Shown in pieces: positions 1-12,183 of a stretch of DNA of 64,000 bases. The DNA is from Larimichthys crocea. Its lineage: Eukaryota; Chordata; Actinopteri; Sciaenidae. The stretch is from NCBI RefSeq assembly GCF_000972845.2, contig NC_040025.1:18655399-18719398 (forward strand), read 5' to 3'. The stretch's first letter is position 1; every line of letters begins with the position of its first letter. The notes below the pieces were generated by a model. The model ran no database searches and was not told where the DNA came from. It worked only from the letters and a program-made list of their open reading frames with translations. Both the position numbers and the translations under genes were made by a program.

Positions 1-1852
1 TGGATGTGATATATAGCATTTTTAAGGAATAAAGCAATTTTGGGGAATACGGAATAGTGCTTCCCCAGGAAGAGGGATGGCTTTCATTTTTTTTCAAGGC
101 ACCTCTTAGACTGAGTGAAATGTTTCCCCTGTTCGCTCAGGGACGACTTTATTTCTTACCAGGGATTTAACACTCACTCAGTCCCCTCATAAATACAGCG
201 TCCCTCAGCCCTTCGCTAGCCATAACTCATGCACTAACTCTCTAGCTAACTAAACTCATATAGCAGAGCCAACACTTGTTTGTCTTTTACCTCAGCCTTT
301 CTCTCCCACTCTTCCTCTCTGTCTCTTTTCCTCCTCTCAGCTGATTTATACATGACAGAATCTTCTCTGACGACCGTCTCACCAGGCTTCTGCACTGATC
401 TCCTTGGCCCACTCGTGGAGTGGGTTTTAGAAGAAATGTGCATTTGAATATGAGCCAGCCTAATCTCCTTGAGGCTATTTAGAGTGAGCCTAATGCTCCG
501 AGAATGAGCGAGAACAACACTGGAGAAAATGCGGACATCCCTCTCAGCGTGTCACAACACAACTCAGGTCTCCACAGAACGAAGCAAGTCTTTGATTAGC
601 TGATTAAAATCTCTCTGTAAGGCAAAAGATACAACATTCCTGCTTTCAAGGCACCTGTTGAAGCCTTCACCCCCCTTAGAAAAGTCTTTGTATGTCCTTT
701 ACAGCATCTACCTGTGGATTTTTTACTTTTTACCGTGTTCTTCGAGTAGTACAATAAACAGCAGACACATAAACTTTCAAGCTGTTTCACTTTGAGCAGA
801 TGAAAGTGCTCAGGTGGGGTATTACAGTATCGTGGAAACCTTTACTGATCTGGTGCCGATTGGCATTTTGGGAGGAGACAGTTTCTGGCGTGGTTCCCGT
901 ATTGGTTGTTAACAGCCTGCTGGTACCTTCTGTTCTCTCAACTCCTCAAGCATCTGAAGACCCTCTGAAGTCAAAATCGCCCATTTTGATGTCTCGTGGC
1001 AGCACCCGGCGTTTTGTTGTATTTGCGTCTGAAAACACAGGCCCTGCTCGGAGGAATTACCCTCAGTGCTCATTGGTGTCGGATGGGGGAGGAGGGTATC
1101 ATTCCTCTTTCTACCCCCCATCTCCCTTCTCTCCTTGCTGTCCTTCCTTTCTTTTTGATCTCACCATCAAATCTTCCCCGGTTTTTATGAGTGACGTCTA
1201 CCCGAGAGCGGCTTGGGAAATGGCTGGCTGAAGAAGACGTTTGAGAAAATGCGCCTGAGCAAGCTATCACCTTTGATAAAGCCATAGTTCCAGTGGGAGA
1301 GGAAGAAGAAAGCCAAAGAGTAAGAGCATTGTTGGTAATGAAAAATGCCATGCAAGTGGGAGCATCCCTCTGATCCCAGCCTGTTAAACCAACAATGTAT
1401 AGTACTGCAGTGGTACATCAAGCATTTCTCTGTTGTTGTACCACAATGAGTGTTTGACCCAGAGGACTGATTTGAATCTGGGGTACCACACTGTGCCTTT
1501 ATTGCACATCAGCTGGGCACCAAATAATCTCATAATACAGCGCTCACACATACACTGTGAGTCACAGTGGTGCTGCCATCAACACTGGCATACCTTCAGC
1601 TGTGTCACCAGTTGGCAAAATGTTGGCAAGGCACTTGAAACTGCACTACAAAAAGAGAAAGAAATAATGGGGAAGCGGAGGGTAGTTGGAGGCACAGAGA
1701 GCAAGAAATGTTAGCTTTAGTAATTACTACCTCCATAGAGAAGCAGTAGAGAGGACAGTGAGGCAAGCAAGCGCACGAAGGAGGCCCCGTGTGCAGATAA
1801 TGAAGGGGTATCATTGTAGCTCTGACAGCGTTAATCTTAGAGTGCTTCACAA

Positions 1853-1871
1853 TGTGTGTGTGTGTGTGTGT
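1853..1871. repeat. (TG)n microsatellite
   Basis: About nine uninterrupted TG units. Confidence 0.9.
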
Positions 1872-4800
1872 CTATCTGGTTTTGTGTATGCTCTGTGCAG
1901 CATATGTATATGCCGCCAGGGTGTATGGAGGTCGTGGTACAGTGCCATTGACTCTCGCCCTACCAGTGAGACCATCCGGCCCACCTGACAGCACAGTTTA
2001 TCCAACCATGTTGACAGTTGCCGCCTCTCGCAGCTTCTTGAAGACAGTCCTAAAACTCCACCGCCTCGTGCTTCTCCTCACAAACGCACTTGGATCACCT
2101 ATCAGCACCCGAACTTGTCTTCTTTCTTTAGAAGAGGGAGGAAGAAAAGAGGGAAGTGGAAAAAAGGGGAATAGCAGTCCAACTTTGTTTGTGCCCGGCT
2201 TTTTCTTTTCTTTTTTCCTCTTCTCATTTGAAGTTGTGAGACACTCATTTAAGCCTCATTGCACACCAACACTCAACACATGAGAAAGTGTTATGAATAT
2301 GTATCAACACAGCATATGGCAGCAGTAGCGCTGGGACTAGGTGTGTCCAGAAGGGTAGAGTGCTGCCGATGCATTATTCTCCATTCAAATTACCACAGTA
2401 AGAATGCAGCGGGGAGCTGAGAGGTGTTCACTGCTTCTTTAGACGGGGCAGGAGAAGAAACTGGATCATGTGAAACAGCAGGTACGGAAGAGCTGTGATG
2501 AGCACAGTAGTGGGCCAGCTGAGTTTCCTTGATTTGATAGATTTTTTCGGCAGGTTCAAACCCAGCACTTTCTGACACAAGCGTGATTAAAAGTGATATT
2601 TCTGACACATTAGGATGCGCACGGGAAGTAACCTCCTCTAAAGCGTTCATTATTAGATGCATGACAGACCTGAATATTTATAAAATAGGTTTTAATAATT
2701 AATAGCAGCAATCTGCTCCCGTAATTCATCAGATTTGCACTTCAACAGAGTATCCGTTTTCACTTTAAAATAATAATAAGAGGAATATTAATGTTGGAGA
2801 AATGTAAAACGGGCAGCTGGATACAGCGTAAATAGGCAAGCACTCCATGTTCACTTCTGAGGCTTTGCTTTAACCTGTCACTTTTCAAATAAAATTACAT
2901 TTTAAGCTGCTGCACCGTTTCAAAACCTTCAGTTGTTTGTGCTTGGCAGTTTAGTGAGTGGCTTCGCACAAATGTAGCAAGTCATGAAGATAAAGATGCA
3001 GGAAACAAAGTGGGTTTGGTGTAGAATGCAAAAGTAGTAGCTGTGGTTTTATCAAAAGCAAATTTATTTGTTTGAGTCAACTTAGCAGCACTTCCTTTTG
3101 TATACTGAGACCCAAAATAGACAGCATTCTTTTTTCCTGTAAAGCAGCTTTGCGTGTCATCGCTTCACAGTCATTTTTCTTTTTCTTTTTTTTTCTCCCT
3201 CATTGTGAGTGTTGTTTTATCACACCTTCAAATTCAGTCACGGCACATTCCTCCCTCTACTGAACTCCCAGAAACAAGAATGTTCCTGTTTTAGGTGAAA
3301 ACTGCCACGTTTAGTTCCGCCTCCACTTCACATTGAACTTTTTGGTAAAGCGCACTGTTTTAGTGCTGTCACACTGACGCAGTCGTGTGTTTATCCTCAC
3401 TGAGGATCAGTTTTTCCTGAGTGTGTAGAAACGCCAGTGCACATATTTGACAGTGTGTGTCTCAGAGAAAATGACATGACCTGCAGCCACTAGAAAGAGA
3501 GGAGCAGAAGGAGAGCACAGAGCACAATGCCCTGCTGTCTTCAAGTCTGCAAGCAGGGACACACATACGACACATACTTGATATTGGTTACAGCTACTTA
3601 ACATATGTGCTTACAGTGTATTGTGCATTGAGCCACACTTTTCTAACCGCATACAAACGCATATACGCTTTAAAAATATCCCATATCATTTCTATTATCA
3701 CTTTCATGCAGCTTATCAGAAAAGTAAAAGTAAAGTTCTGGCAGCAGAGTCACAGCCACAGGGTCTAAAAAATGCAAATCCCAGGAGCAGGAAGACTCAT
3801 TCTCATCACTTCCTCTCCTAGCCCTACAAAGAGTGTGTTTTGATCAAAATTTAATTGAGCTTCATTAGAAGAATACACTGAACATTGACAGTATGATTTA
3901 AAAAAAAAGTACCTGTTTGAAAAAGGTTTTTAGTGAGCCGTGGGTCATTTTTTGGACAGGTAGAGACCCTGCTCAGGATGACATTTTAACAGGCACCTGT
4001 GATTCATTCTACCGCATATAAAGTCCAAAAGAGGAAAAGTCTCTCGGGCAGAGAAAATGTTTTAATGGTAGCCAGGGATCGATGTTGTCAGCACAGGCAT
4101 CCTGTCTGGAAATACATGCTTTTTTTGGGTAAATGTCACCTCCTTCTTTCTGTTCAAGGAGAGAGGGAGGAGAAGGAGGAGAAGGAGGTGGGGGGGTCAG
4201 AGAGCTCTGATGCAAACATTCCAAACCAGGCAGAATTTGGGGAAATTGCTTAAAAACATTGACTCGTTCACAAGGCCCCCGTATCTGAAAAACAAATTTG
4301 AAACGTAACCTTGGAAATCAATTAAGAAGTCCCCGGGAGCTTGAGAAAAAATAAGGGAAAGGTCCACCCTTCTTTTTCCTTTTCCCCCCTCCCTACATGT
4401 CTTTTCCTCTCCTCCACTTAACAGGGACTTGGATCTCCCCATCAGAACACTGCCTTGTGTGAGAAGGCTTTGTCAGCGGGGGCTTTATTTAATTTTTTTT
4501 AACGGCAGAGTGCCTTATATGCTGTCAAAATGTCTTAAGAGTCTTATTAAAGAAATGCCACAGCTCATTTCCTTGTAATGCAATTCATATGCTGGTGAAA
4601 GGGGGCATGTCTAAATATCTAAACAGCTTTGCTTTTTAGGCTTCACATTAGGGGTTATCTGTGAGGGCTTGTCATTGATTGACATTATCTGGCCTGACAG
4701 GGCCTCATATCAAGGTTAACCTCATGGACAAAAGTGCCACCCGCACGGACACACAAACATTCCCTCACCCACACTCATAGTCAAATAAGGCATGCGCTCC

Positions 4801-4937
4801 TCAACTTCCTGTTGAGACGAGTGCCACGTATGTGTGTCGTCTTCATCTGTGTGTGCATAAGCCAGGTGGAGATTTCCAGACTTAATTGATAACTAATGGA
4901 GCGGTGTGTGCTGAGTTTACCCTGGAGGATTGACACT

Positions 4938-4940
<3 letters not shown>

Positions 4941-4983
<43 letters not shown>

Positions 4984-4990
4984 GTGTGTG
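4941..4990. repeat. (TG)n microsatellite
   Basis: About 25 TG units with a single TGCG interruption at 4977-4980. Confidence 0.95.
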
Positions 4991-5171
4991 CATGTCCTGC
5001 AGAGAGATAGAGGGGGTAGGTGATGTTAAGAGGATGGAGATGACTTACTCAGCAGGATAGCTCCAGAATCTGGTAAATTAAATATGGCCCCAAAGATAAT
5101 GACATGGAGTGACACACACCAGTCTGGTGGCTCCTGACCTCTTAGACGAGCAGCCCGTTCACTTTGCTGTA

Positions 5172-5190
5172 ACACACACACACACACACA
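5172..5190. repeat. (AC)n microsatellite
   Basis: About nine AC units, 180 nt from the larger TG array and in the complementary orientation. Confidence 0.9.
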
Positions 5191-5972
5191 TATGTGGACA
5201 ATACACGCAGTCACACACATCTCCCCTTCTCCCTCCCAACAAGCCACAAAGGCGAAGAGAGATCCCCGTGACCAAAATACAACTGAAGCAGTTAATCTGT
5301 ACAGATATTAGCTCAAGGGCCCTTGAGAGGTGCACCGCTGAGCCCCTTCTCCACTGTACTACCCACACTGCTTTGCTGCTGCACCAGGCGCAGCAACCAT
5401 GAGGGAGGGACACAGGGTCGTCTGCTCATTTACCATGGCGGTTTGCTTATCAAATTGCACTCCCGGTGTCTTGAAACTGAACATGAGAGCTGAGCTTCAA
5501 AATAAAGCTGCAGGAATAAATTTCCCTTGTTTCAGTCTGTGGAAACATGGGACTGTGTATGACTTTTTTTTTTTTAAGTTTTTGCCTCCCTGTAACACAA
5601 ACACTTACAAATTAAGTCATCATCTGGTGCCAGCTGTGAGTCCAGATTTGATGTACAATTTTAACAAGTTCACCGTGTGTCCCATGAATTACCCTAAGCA
5701 GCAAACTCAATAAAAGTTGGCTGTTTCGGTACGTGGCTGTCAGAATGGTTCTTGTCACTCATGTCAGATCTTTTTTTTTTTTTCCCTTAGACCATTTTAG
5801 GCAGCTTGTCCTCTGTTCTGGAAAACACCATAATTACCCTGTTTGTGATGAAGCCGGAGGGCGTATTTGTCCTTAGATTTCAACTTTCCTGCCTGATTGC
5901 CCTCAAGTTCAGCGTCTTTCCTCTTCCGTCTGCACTTGAAATATACATTGTTTTCTACAGCCATTGTCCTGT

Positions 5973-5980
<8 letters not shown>

Positions 5981-6017
<37 letters not shown>

Positions 6018-6020
6018 GTG
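5981..6020. repeat. (TG)n microsatellite
   Basis: About 20 TG units with one CG interruption near 6013. Confidence 0.95.
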
Positions 6021-6512
6021 TTTTACTGGGGCCGTTTGTGTCTGCCTTTGTCCTGCAGCGTCTTCTTTGTGTTTTGCGGCAGTGTGACGGGAGCATGGCA
6101 CTTGGCTGAGGGCTTGTGTTTGATAACAGCCCATGGACTGAGCTGAAGTGTAATAGTCCAAACGGGTCCTTCAAGGTCGGCACCTCCAGAAAGACAGCAC
6201 ACAATGTACAAGGTCACATTCTAGACTAAAAGCAATAAGTGCTTTATTGATAGAAAAAAAACAACAACAAGCAGGCAGATGTGCAACCAACTGATTAATA
6301 ATAAAATACATTTGTGAGAGAGAGGGACAGGGGGAGGGTAGAGGGCAGGGTAGAGAAGACAGCTACCTCCTGACTGTGTGTGTACTGTGTGTGTGTGCGT
6401 GCGCTGCTGCATGCATGTACAGTATGATTCACTGTAGTGGAACCTAAAAAAAATCTATCAGAAAAAAAGAACAAAATGTGACAGATTGTTGCTGGTGGCT
6501 GTTTCCTGGGTG

Positions 6513-6514
<2 letters not shown>

Positions 6515-6568
<54 letters not shown>
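6515..6568. repeat. (CT)n microsatellite
   Basis: About 27 uninterrupted CT units, a pure polypyrimidine/polypurine tract. Confidence 0.95.
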
Positions 6569-6570
<2 letters not shown>

Positions 6571-7229
6571 ATGCCTGAATCATTTCCTATCATTACTGCA
6601 GTTTGTGTGATATGAAAAGTACAGTGTGAAAGTACTGCCTAAAACATCATAAACAACTCAGTTCTCCTGTTTTGACAGTAATCTACATATCATATATATC
6701 TCATCAGTATCATTTTTTATGACGGAGACAACAGTCACCGCAGGTTCCTTTTTTACATTTAGCCTCTTTATGAACAATGTGCCTTTTGTACTGCGCCTAC
6801 TGCGCTATTATCTTTCTATGAAAATAAGCATACGGCATTGGACTGTCGTCATCTTTTATGTGCCTTTATCGTTCTTTTGCTCATGTCCTTTCTATCTCTT
6901 GTTCTCTCTCCTCCCCAACCTGGCAAACCTGCCAAGTGAGTAGAGCTCCAAAGTGGATCAGTTAGTGGCACATTTAGATTTGAGGTGGGGAAAGGCAAGT
7001 CCCAGTCCCAGCCAAACCTGTTTCTTGAGTAAGACTCTAAGGGACAGCAGGGCTGGGAGATTTCCATATTCTCTGCCACCTCCTTCCCCTCAGTGATCAC
7101 CTACAGTAGTCTCTCTTCCCACCCTTCATGCTCCTTGGAAGTGTATACCCTTTACAGCCCGCTTTCAAAATCCCTTCTCTACACAAACTTCTCCTCAGAT
7201 GTACCCACCCCTAAACCCCCATCTATCAA

Positions 7230-7660
7230 CTAGTTGGCAGTGGCATTGTTTTTAATCATCAGAACCTCAAAATTATTATTATCGCTTCTGATGCGGCAAT
7301 TAAAACTTCAGGTCAGAGGCACAACGAGCGGTGATCAGCAGCCGAGCTGAGAAGTTTTAATTAGACGATCAGAACCATTAATGCACAAAAAAAAGGTGTG
7401 CGCTGGGAAATTAACGGGAACGTCTTAATCAGGGTTAGCGACTCCGAAGAGGAGTCAAGTGAACAGAGAGCAAAAAACAAATCATTTCCGCACCACTGGG
7501 ACAAAACTCAATTAAATATGCATGCGGAAAAATGGAAATTTCTCAGCATCGGCTGCACCGACTGTTGGAAAACTGTAGCAAAATCTCACGACGGGGTCGG
7601 CGACCTGCTTATTGTTATTCTTGTGTAATAAAAATGAGAGAGGGGCCAGATGCTGGGGTC
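7230..7660. promoter_or_regulatory. Possible conserved regulatory element upstream of casz1 exon 1
   Basis: A repeat-free block with more CpG than its flanks and homeodomain-type cores (GCAATTAAAAC, TTTTAATTAGACG, ACCATTAATGC, CAATTAAATATGCATGC). It is set between low-complexity DNA and lacks a meaningful open frame. Judged only from composition and motifs. Confidence 0.3.
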
Positions 7661-10600
7661 TGGGTGTCGTGGCGTAGTTGTCCATCAGTGGTTTTCCGCT
7701 TGACTTCCTTGCGGCGGCCGCAGCCTCTCTACCATGCAGGGGGAGAGGGAGAAGAGGAAAACATTCTCTTCCTGCAAGCCGTAAATTTGCAAAAATAAAA
7801 ACATGGTAATTTTCAAATGTGTCTGTGTATGTTTGCCTGTGTGGCTCAGTGATTTCCCTGAAACACACATGCACGCACTCTCTCACACATACATCTCCCT
7901 CGAGAGCCAGAGACACAAAAGGTTCACTGAGCTACACACAGGGAGCTGCAGCCTTGTCGATTAATCTGCCAAAGGTTCATAAAGTTATAACTGGGCTTTT
8001 TTAAAGAGCTACAGCAACTCTCGGTTGCATATTGTAAAATAATCCTGAGCTAAACAGACATCTCCCAGAACCTGTTTGTATTAATTAACTCCTGATATTG
8101 CGGGGGGTTTGTCCCTGTGTCAGTCATGTTGGAACTCAGCAGGTATCTACAACAAGCCCTGTACCTGTGTTTGATTAGGTGAAGACATAAGCTTCAGTTC
8201 AAACAGGTAATATCTACCCCTCTTATATACAGACCCTCCTGTGTGCTCGCTCCATACACACTGACAACACTGCAGGGAGTCTGTGTATTTGTGGTGCAGC
8301 ACTGCACTTTGACTGAACAATAAAGTTAAGTTATTCAGTTTTCTATATGTTGTATATGTGACTATACATAATCCATAAAATGATTACACGAGCGTTTTGG
8401 ACATAAGCTGCCTGGTCTTGTATGTCAGAAAGAGGTAAAGGCGTGACCCTGCCACTCACAACCATTGTTAACTCCCACATCCTTTACCCGTAGCTGCCTT
8501 GATTACAGTCTGAGCACGTTCACACAAATAATGCACTTCCAACAGCGTTATTAGGATTTGAAACACCACTTGATTGGGCATGATATCATTCTGGCACACA
8601 AACAGAGACTCTGCATCAAAAAACCAACAAGACCTGTGGGGCTTAGAGCTGTGGAAGAGTAAGTTTGTCAGTGCGGAGGGTTAGACTCGAACACAAGCTG
8701 TGTCATCCAGGGCTGAAAAGAAACAGGGCCAGAAAGAACTTTGATGCTCTTATTTTTGACTGAAGATGAAAAAGAACCTGAGCTCTTCCAAATGTATTCA
8801 AAATAGTTTCTTGACTTTTTCCTCAAGTTTTGGCCTTATACAGACAGTATATGGCGCTCCTTTGTGGCCCTGCAATGTTTCCAGTAAAAATAGTGTCACA
8901 GTTAACATAAGCAGTTGGAAAAATTAGTTTCAGCTGTTGTGTTCAAATTCAAACCTGTCTAGTTTTTCCAACTCCCAGTGCTTACTGAGGTGTCTCCTCC
9001 TTGACAATTAGCACACCAAGCTAAAACAGACTGTAAATAATGTCCAATGCATGTGACAGTGTTGTTTTTCTTTCTGATATTCATTAATAAGGCAGAATGC
9101 TTACTGGACTCTCAGGGAGGTGGGGGAGTTGGTCCCAGAGGGAAAAGTTGTTCTTTCATGTAGGTCCCCACAGATTTTATCTCATTGTACGCTATCATGC
9201 ACACAAACGACTTGAGGTAAACAGCTTAGTGTTACCATAGCAATCCCTATTGTAAGCAATGGCAAAAAGCTGCTGTGGACTGAAACCCTCAGCATAAATA
9301 ATAGTTTAGACAGCTTTCATAAACCATCCAACCATAGCATGTTCTTCCTCACGGGAAGCTCACAATATTAAATTTGTTTTAAAGCACGCCCCACCTTAAA
9401 AAAAGAAAACACTGAATATGTGCTTATATTTGATAGCTGATAATTCAGCTGAGGCCTGCTTAGATACTCAACCAGTAGCACTTGGTCCTGTATTCACACT
9501 CCTTATTGTTAACAGAAAATCATACATAAATACTCACTAATGGAAAGAAACAACTGTGTAGGGGTCATTTCCTACAAGGAGCTGGAGATTGCGATGCAAA
9601 GGAAATCGGTAGTTAAAGCATGAAATACTGAATGCAGTAAACAGAAAGAATGACCTCCACTGTAACACCCAAATGACCTCAATCTTCCTTTGTAGAGTAT
9701 TTCTAAAAAAAAAAAAAAAGAACTTGAAAATTTATGTCTTCCACTTCCTAATAGTTTTTCCAGCTGATTCCTTTTCTTTTTCTTTTTTTTTTTTTTTTCC
9801 AAAATTGCTGTCTTCTTAAAGGTGACCCTTTCACCCCTGCCTGCAATTGTCTAACACTAAATTGTACAGTAATGTGCTGCTGATATACGGCCCACTCAAA
9901 ACTACATAATTCCTGGAGTCATTGTTTCAGAGAGGAAGCCCGCAATGTAAATACAGTAACTGAGAAAGCATGTGTGGGGAGCACGGGGGTGCATTGTCTG
10001 GCGACGGGGTGATCTGTAAACTCCTTCAAATTGTATATCCTCTAATGATTCCACAGCTTTGCAAAAGAAAATGAAAACAGGATTTTATGTTGCACCGATG
10101 TGATTTACATAATGCTGGCAATGGCTCACACATGATTGTGCTTGGCTTTATGGCTGAGGGAAAATGAAGAGGCTCGTACTCATTGTTATAGAGAGTGAAT
10201 TGAGTCTTTAAGATAGAACTTTGTTACCTCTGATATCACATATTTTTGTCTGCCGAAATGGCGTGTCCCCAGCACAGTATAGTGTATTATCTTAACCACA
10301 GTGTGGCTGAGTTAAGATTCAATACAGCTTCACACTCTAAAAAATATATCTGCAGTGGCGTGCTGTTTAACTGTTTTCACAGAGCCTCAACTGACAAAGC
10401 TTTACATACTACCATATAGAAAATGAATAACCTGCTCGTCTGATCCCTGGTGATTCTACTGCTTTTTGTTATATCATAAATACTGCGTTACTTAAGGTCA
10501 GCTCCTCCGTGCTTTTGAAGTAATTTACAACTTGATAAAGATCTGGCCTTGATTTTGAGTCTGGAAAATGCTGCTGGACGGTGAACTTTGGTGGCTCTGG

Positions 10601-11631
10601 ATATAAAGTGAAAGGTAGTAGAGTGCATTTTCTGCCCTAAAAAGGCAGCTCTGGATATGGAATGCCACGGGCAGCTGTTCCTGCCTCATCAGAGGACATG
10701 TTATAAAGATAGCCCCACTTGGGCTGAAATAATGCCACCCATTCCTGCCCTAAAGCACACTCTATCATGTTCTATTGTTCACAGAGGCCGCACTGGGGGA
10801 AAAAAAAAATTGAGACTGTGCAGTGTGTCTTGTTAAGCAAAGATATGTAAAACACAGCAACTGCAACATTTTTTGTCTGATGTGTCCATGAAGAGGGCAC
10901 AAAGAGCTTATATACATGGTTTATTATTTTCCTTTTAATAAAGTGAAACCAGTAGCCTGTACAGAAACAGTTATTGAGTCTAATCCCGCTGAATAGCCAA
11001 CATGAGAACACAGCTCCAAAAAGCCCAAATGTGCTCAGCATAGTCACTCCACATCCTGACAGCTTTAATGCTGTGCAGCCCCCCACTCAGTTAGCAGGAC
11101 CACAGCCTCTTGAGGTGAGAGTGAAGATAACATTTCAGTGTCTCTATAGCGCTGTCATGTGAAGGATTACGTAGCCGTGTACTTGCTGCTTGTAGTTCCG
11201 TAGGGGGTCTGATACCTATCTGCCAGCGATTTTCAGCTGCCTGTGTTTTTTTTTTCTCTCCTTTTTTGTCCACCACTGCGTTAAACTCTGAGCTGAGTGA
11301 AGAGGTGTGACTTAGAAAGATATGTACAGTATCTCTGTGTGTCCTTCCAGTCTTGTGCTGTTATTGTTAAGTGCTTTTGGATGTTATTAATAGCAGCAGT
11401 CACGGTTGTTCTATGTTGTTTTTCCATTGTGACGTTTAAAATCAGTACAAGTCAGACATGGAGAAGCTGGTTAAAACATTTCTGATCACACTGAAAACAT
11501 GCCTGGCCCTCATTTAAGAAAGAAAAAAGTTTATTGAGTTATATTTATTGAACCGTAACACAGATAATTGTGATACAAAATACTGTTTACTAATCGTATA
11601 TCTTTTTTTCTTTTGTTCTTTTGTCCATCAG

Positions 11632-12183
11632 CTGAAAGGAGTTTATGCACTGAAACGACCTCAGGAAAATCCAAGATGGCCGCCAAAAGGAAAGGTGGCC
11701 TAAAACTCAATGCTATCTGTGCCAAGCTGAGCCGCCAGGTGGTGTTCGACAGCAGCTCCCAGAATGCAGAAGGAGACCAGAGTGTAGCAGACAATAGCGA
11801 GCGTGGCAGTTCCCACTACGACGACAATGAGACCAACTTCCCAGAGAGCCTGAGCCTAAATCAGAGCCTAGAGGAGGACCAGAAGAGACGCGAGGCCATC
11901 GAGAAGTGGGTCAACGGCGAGTATGGCGAAGAGCCGCCTGTTCCTGACGATGAACAGGAGCATGAACTCAAAGCCAGCACTGACGAAGATGGCCCTCCTG
12001 AGGGCGTGTACATGGTACAGCCCAAAGGCTGCAGCGATGACGAAGAGGAGGCCGAGCCTGCAGTGGCATCACAAGATAGCAGTTTCCATGACAACAAAGA
12101 AGCTGAAGACAAGCCTTCAAAAGATGACACCTACATGCCACCAAGCGAGACCCAGAGTCGCCCAGCACCTTTCTCCTCTCCAG
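11632..12183 (+). CDS. casz1: casz1 exon 1 of this window (N-terminus)
   Basis: The acceptor is a long T-rich tract ending in CAG at 11629-11631; the donor is CAG|GTACAT. The ATG at 11676 has a strong context (A at -3, G at +4) and begins [18 protein letters not shown], a region I recall as conserved in CASZ1 and linked to nuclear localisation and co-repressor (NuRD) binding. The conserved [12 protein letters not shown] and [18 protein letters not shown] motifs follow, then an acidic Ser-rich stretch. Fifteen codons upstream of the ATG are open to the acceptor and resemble the human N-terminal extension (for example CTETTSGKSK before the Met), so translation may start in an earlier exon. The exon ends in phase 1. 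Confidence 0.93.

Larger units (their letters stand above)
1..11631. other. Non-coding region upstream of first recognised casz1 exon
   Basis: I find no protein-coding exon here on either strand. The open frames are short, lack conserved motifs and fall in low-complexity or AT-rich DNA. The stretch holds several TG/CA arrays, a CT array, A/T runs and one enhancer-like block (about 7230-7660). In mammals the casz1 coding exons follow long introns separating 5' non-coding exons, so this is most likely 5' intronic or upstream DNA of casz1. The small exon that should supply the first few residues, by analogy with human CASZ1, was not found. No promoter or CpG island is evident by eye. Confidence 0.6.

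Noticed and set aside
800..1231. 143-codon plus-strand open frame
   Set aside because: No conserved domain, no family resemblance, no splice or Kozak context; overlaps other chance frames in both strands.
1852..2283. 143-codon plus-strand open frame beginning in a TG array
   Set aside because: It starts in a microsatellite (Cys-Val repeats from TG) and continues in featureless sequence; a typical low-complexity artefact.
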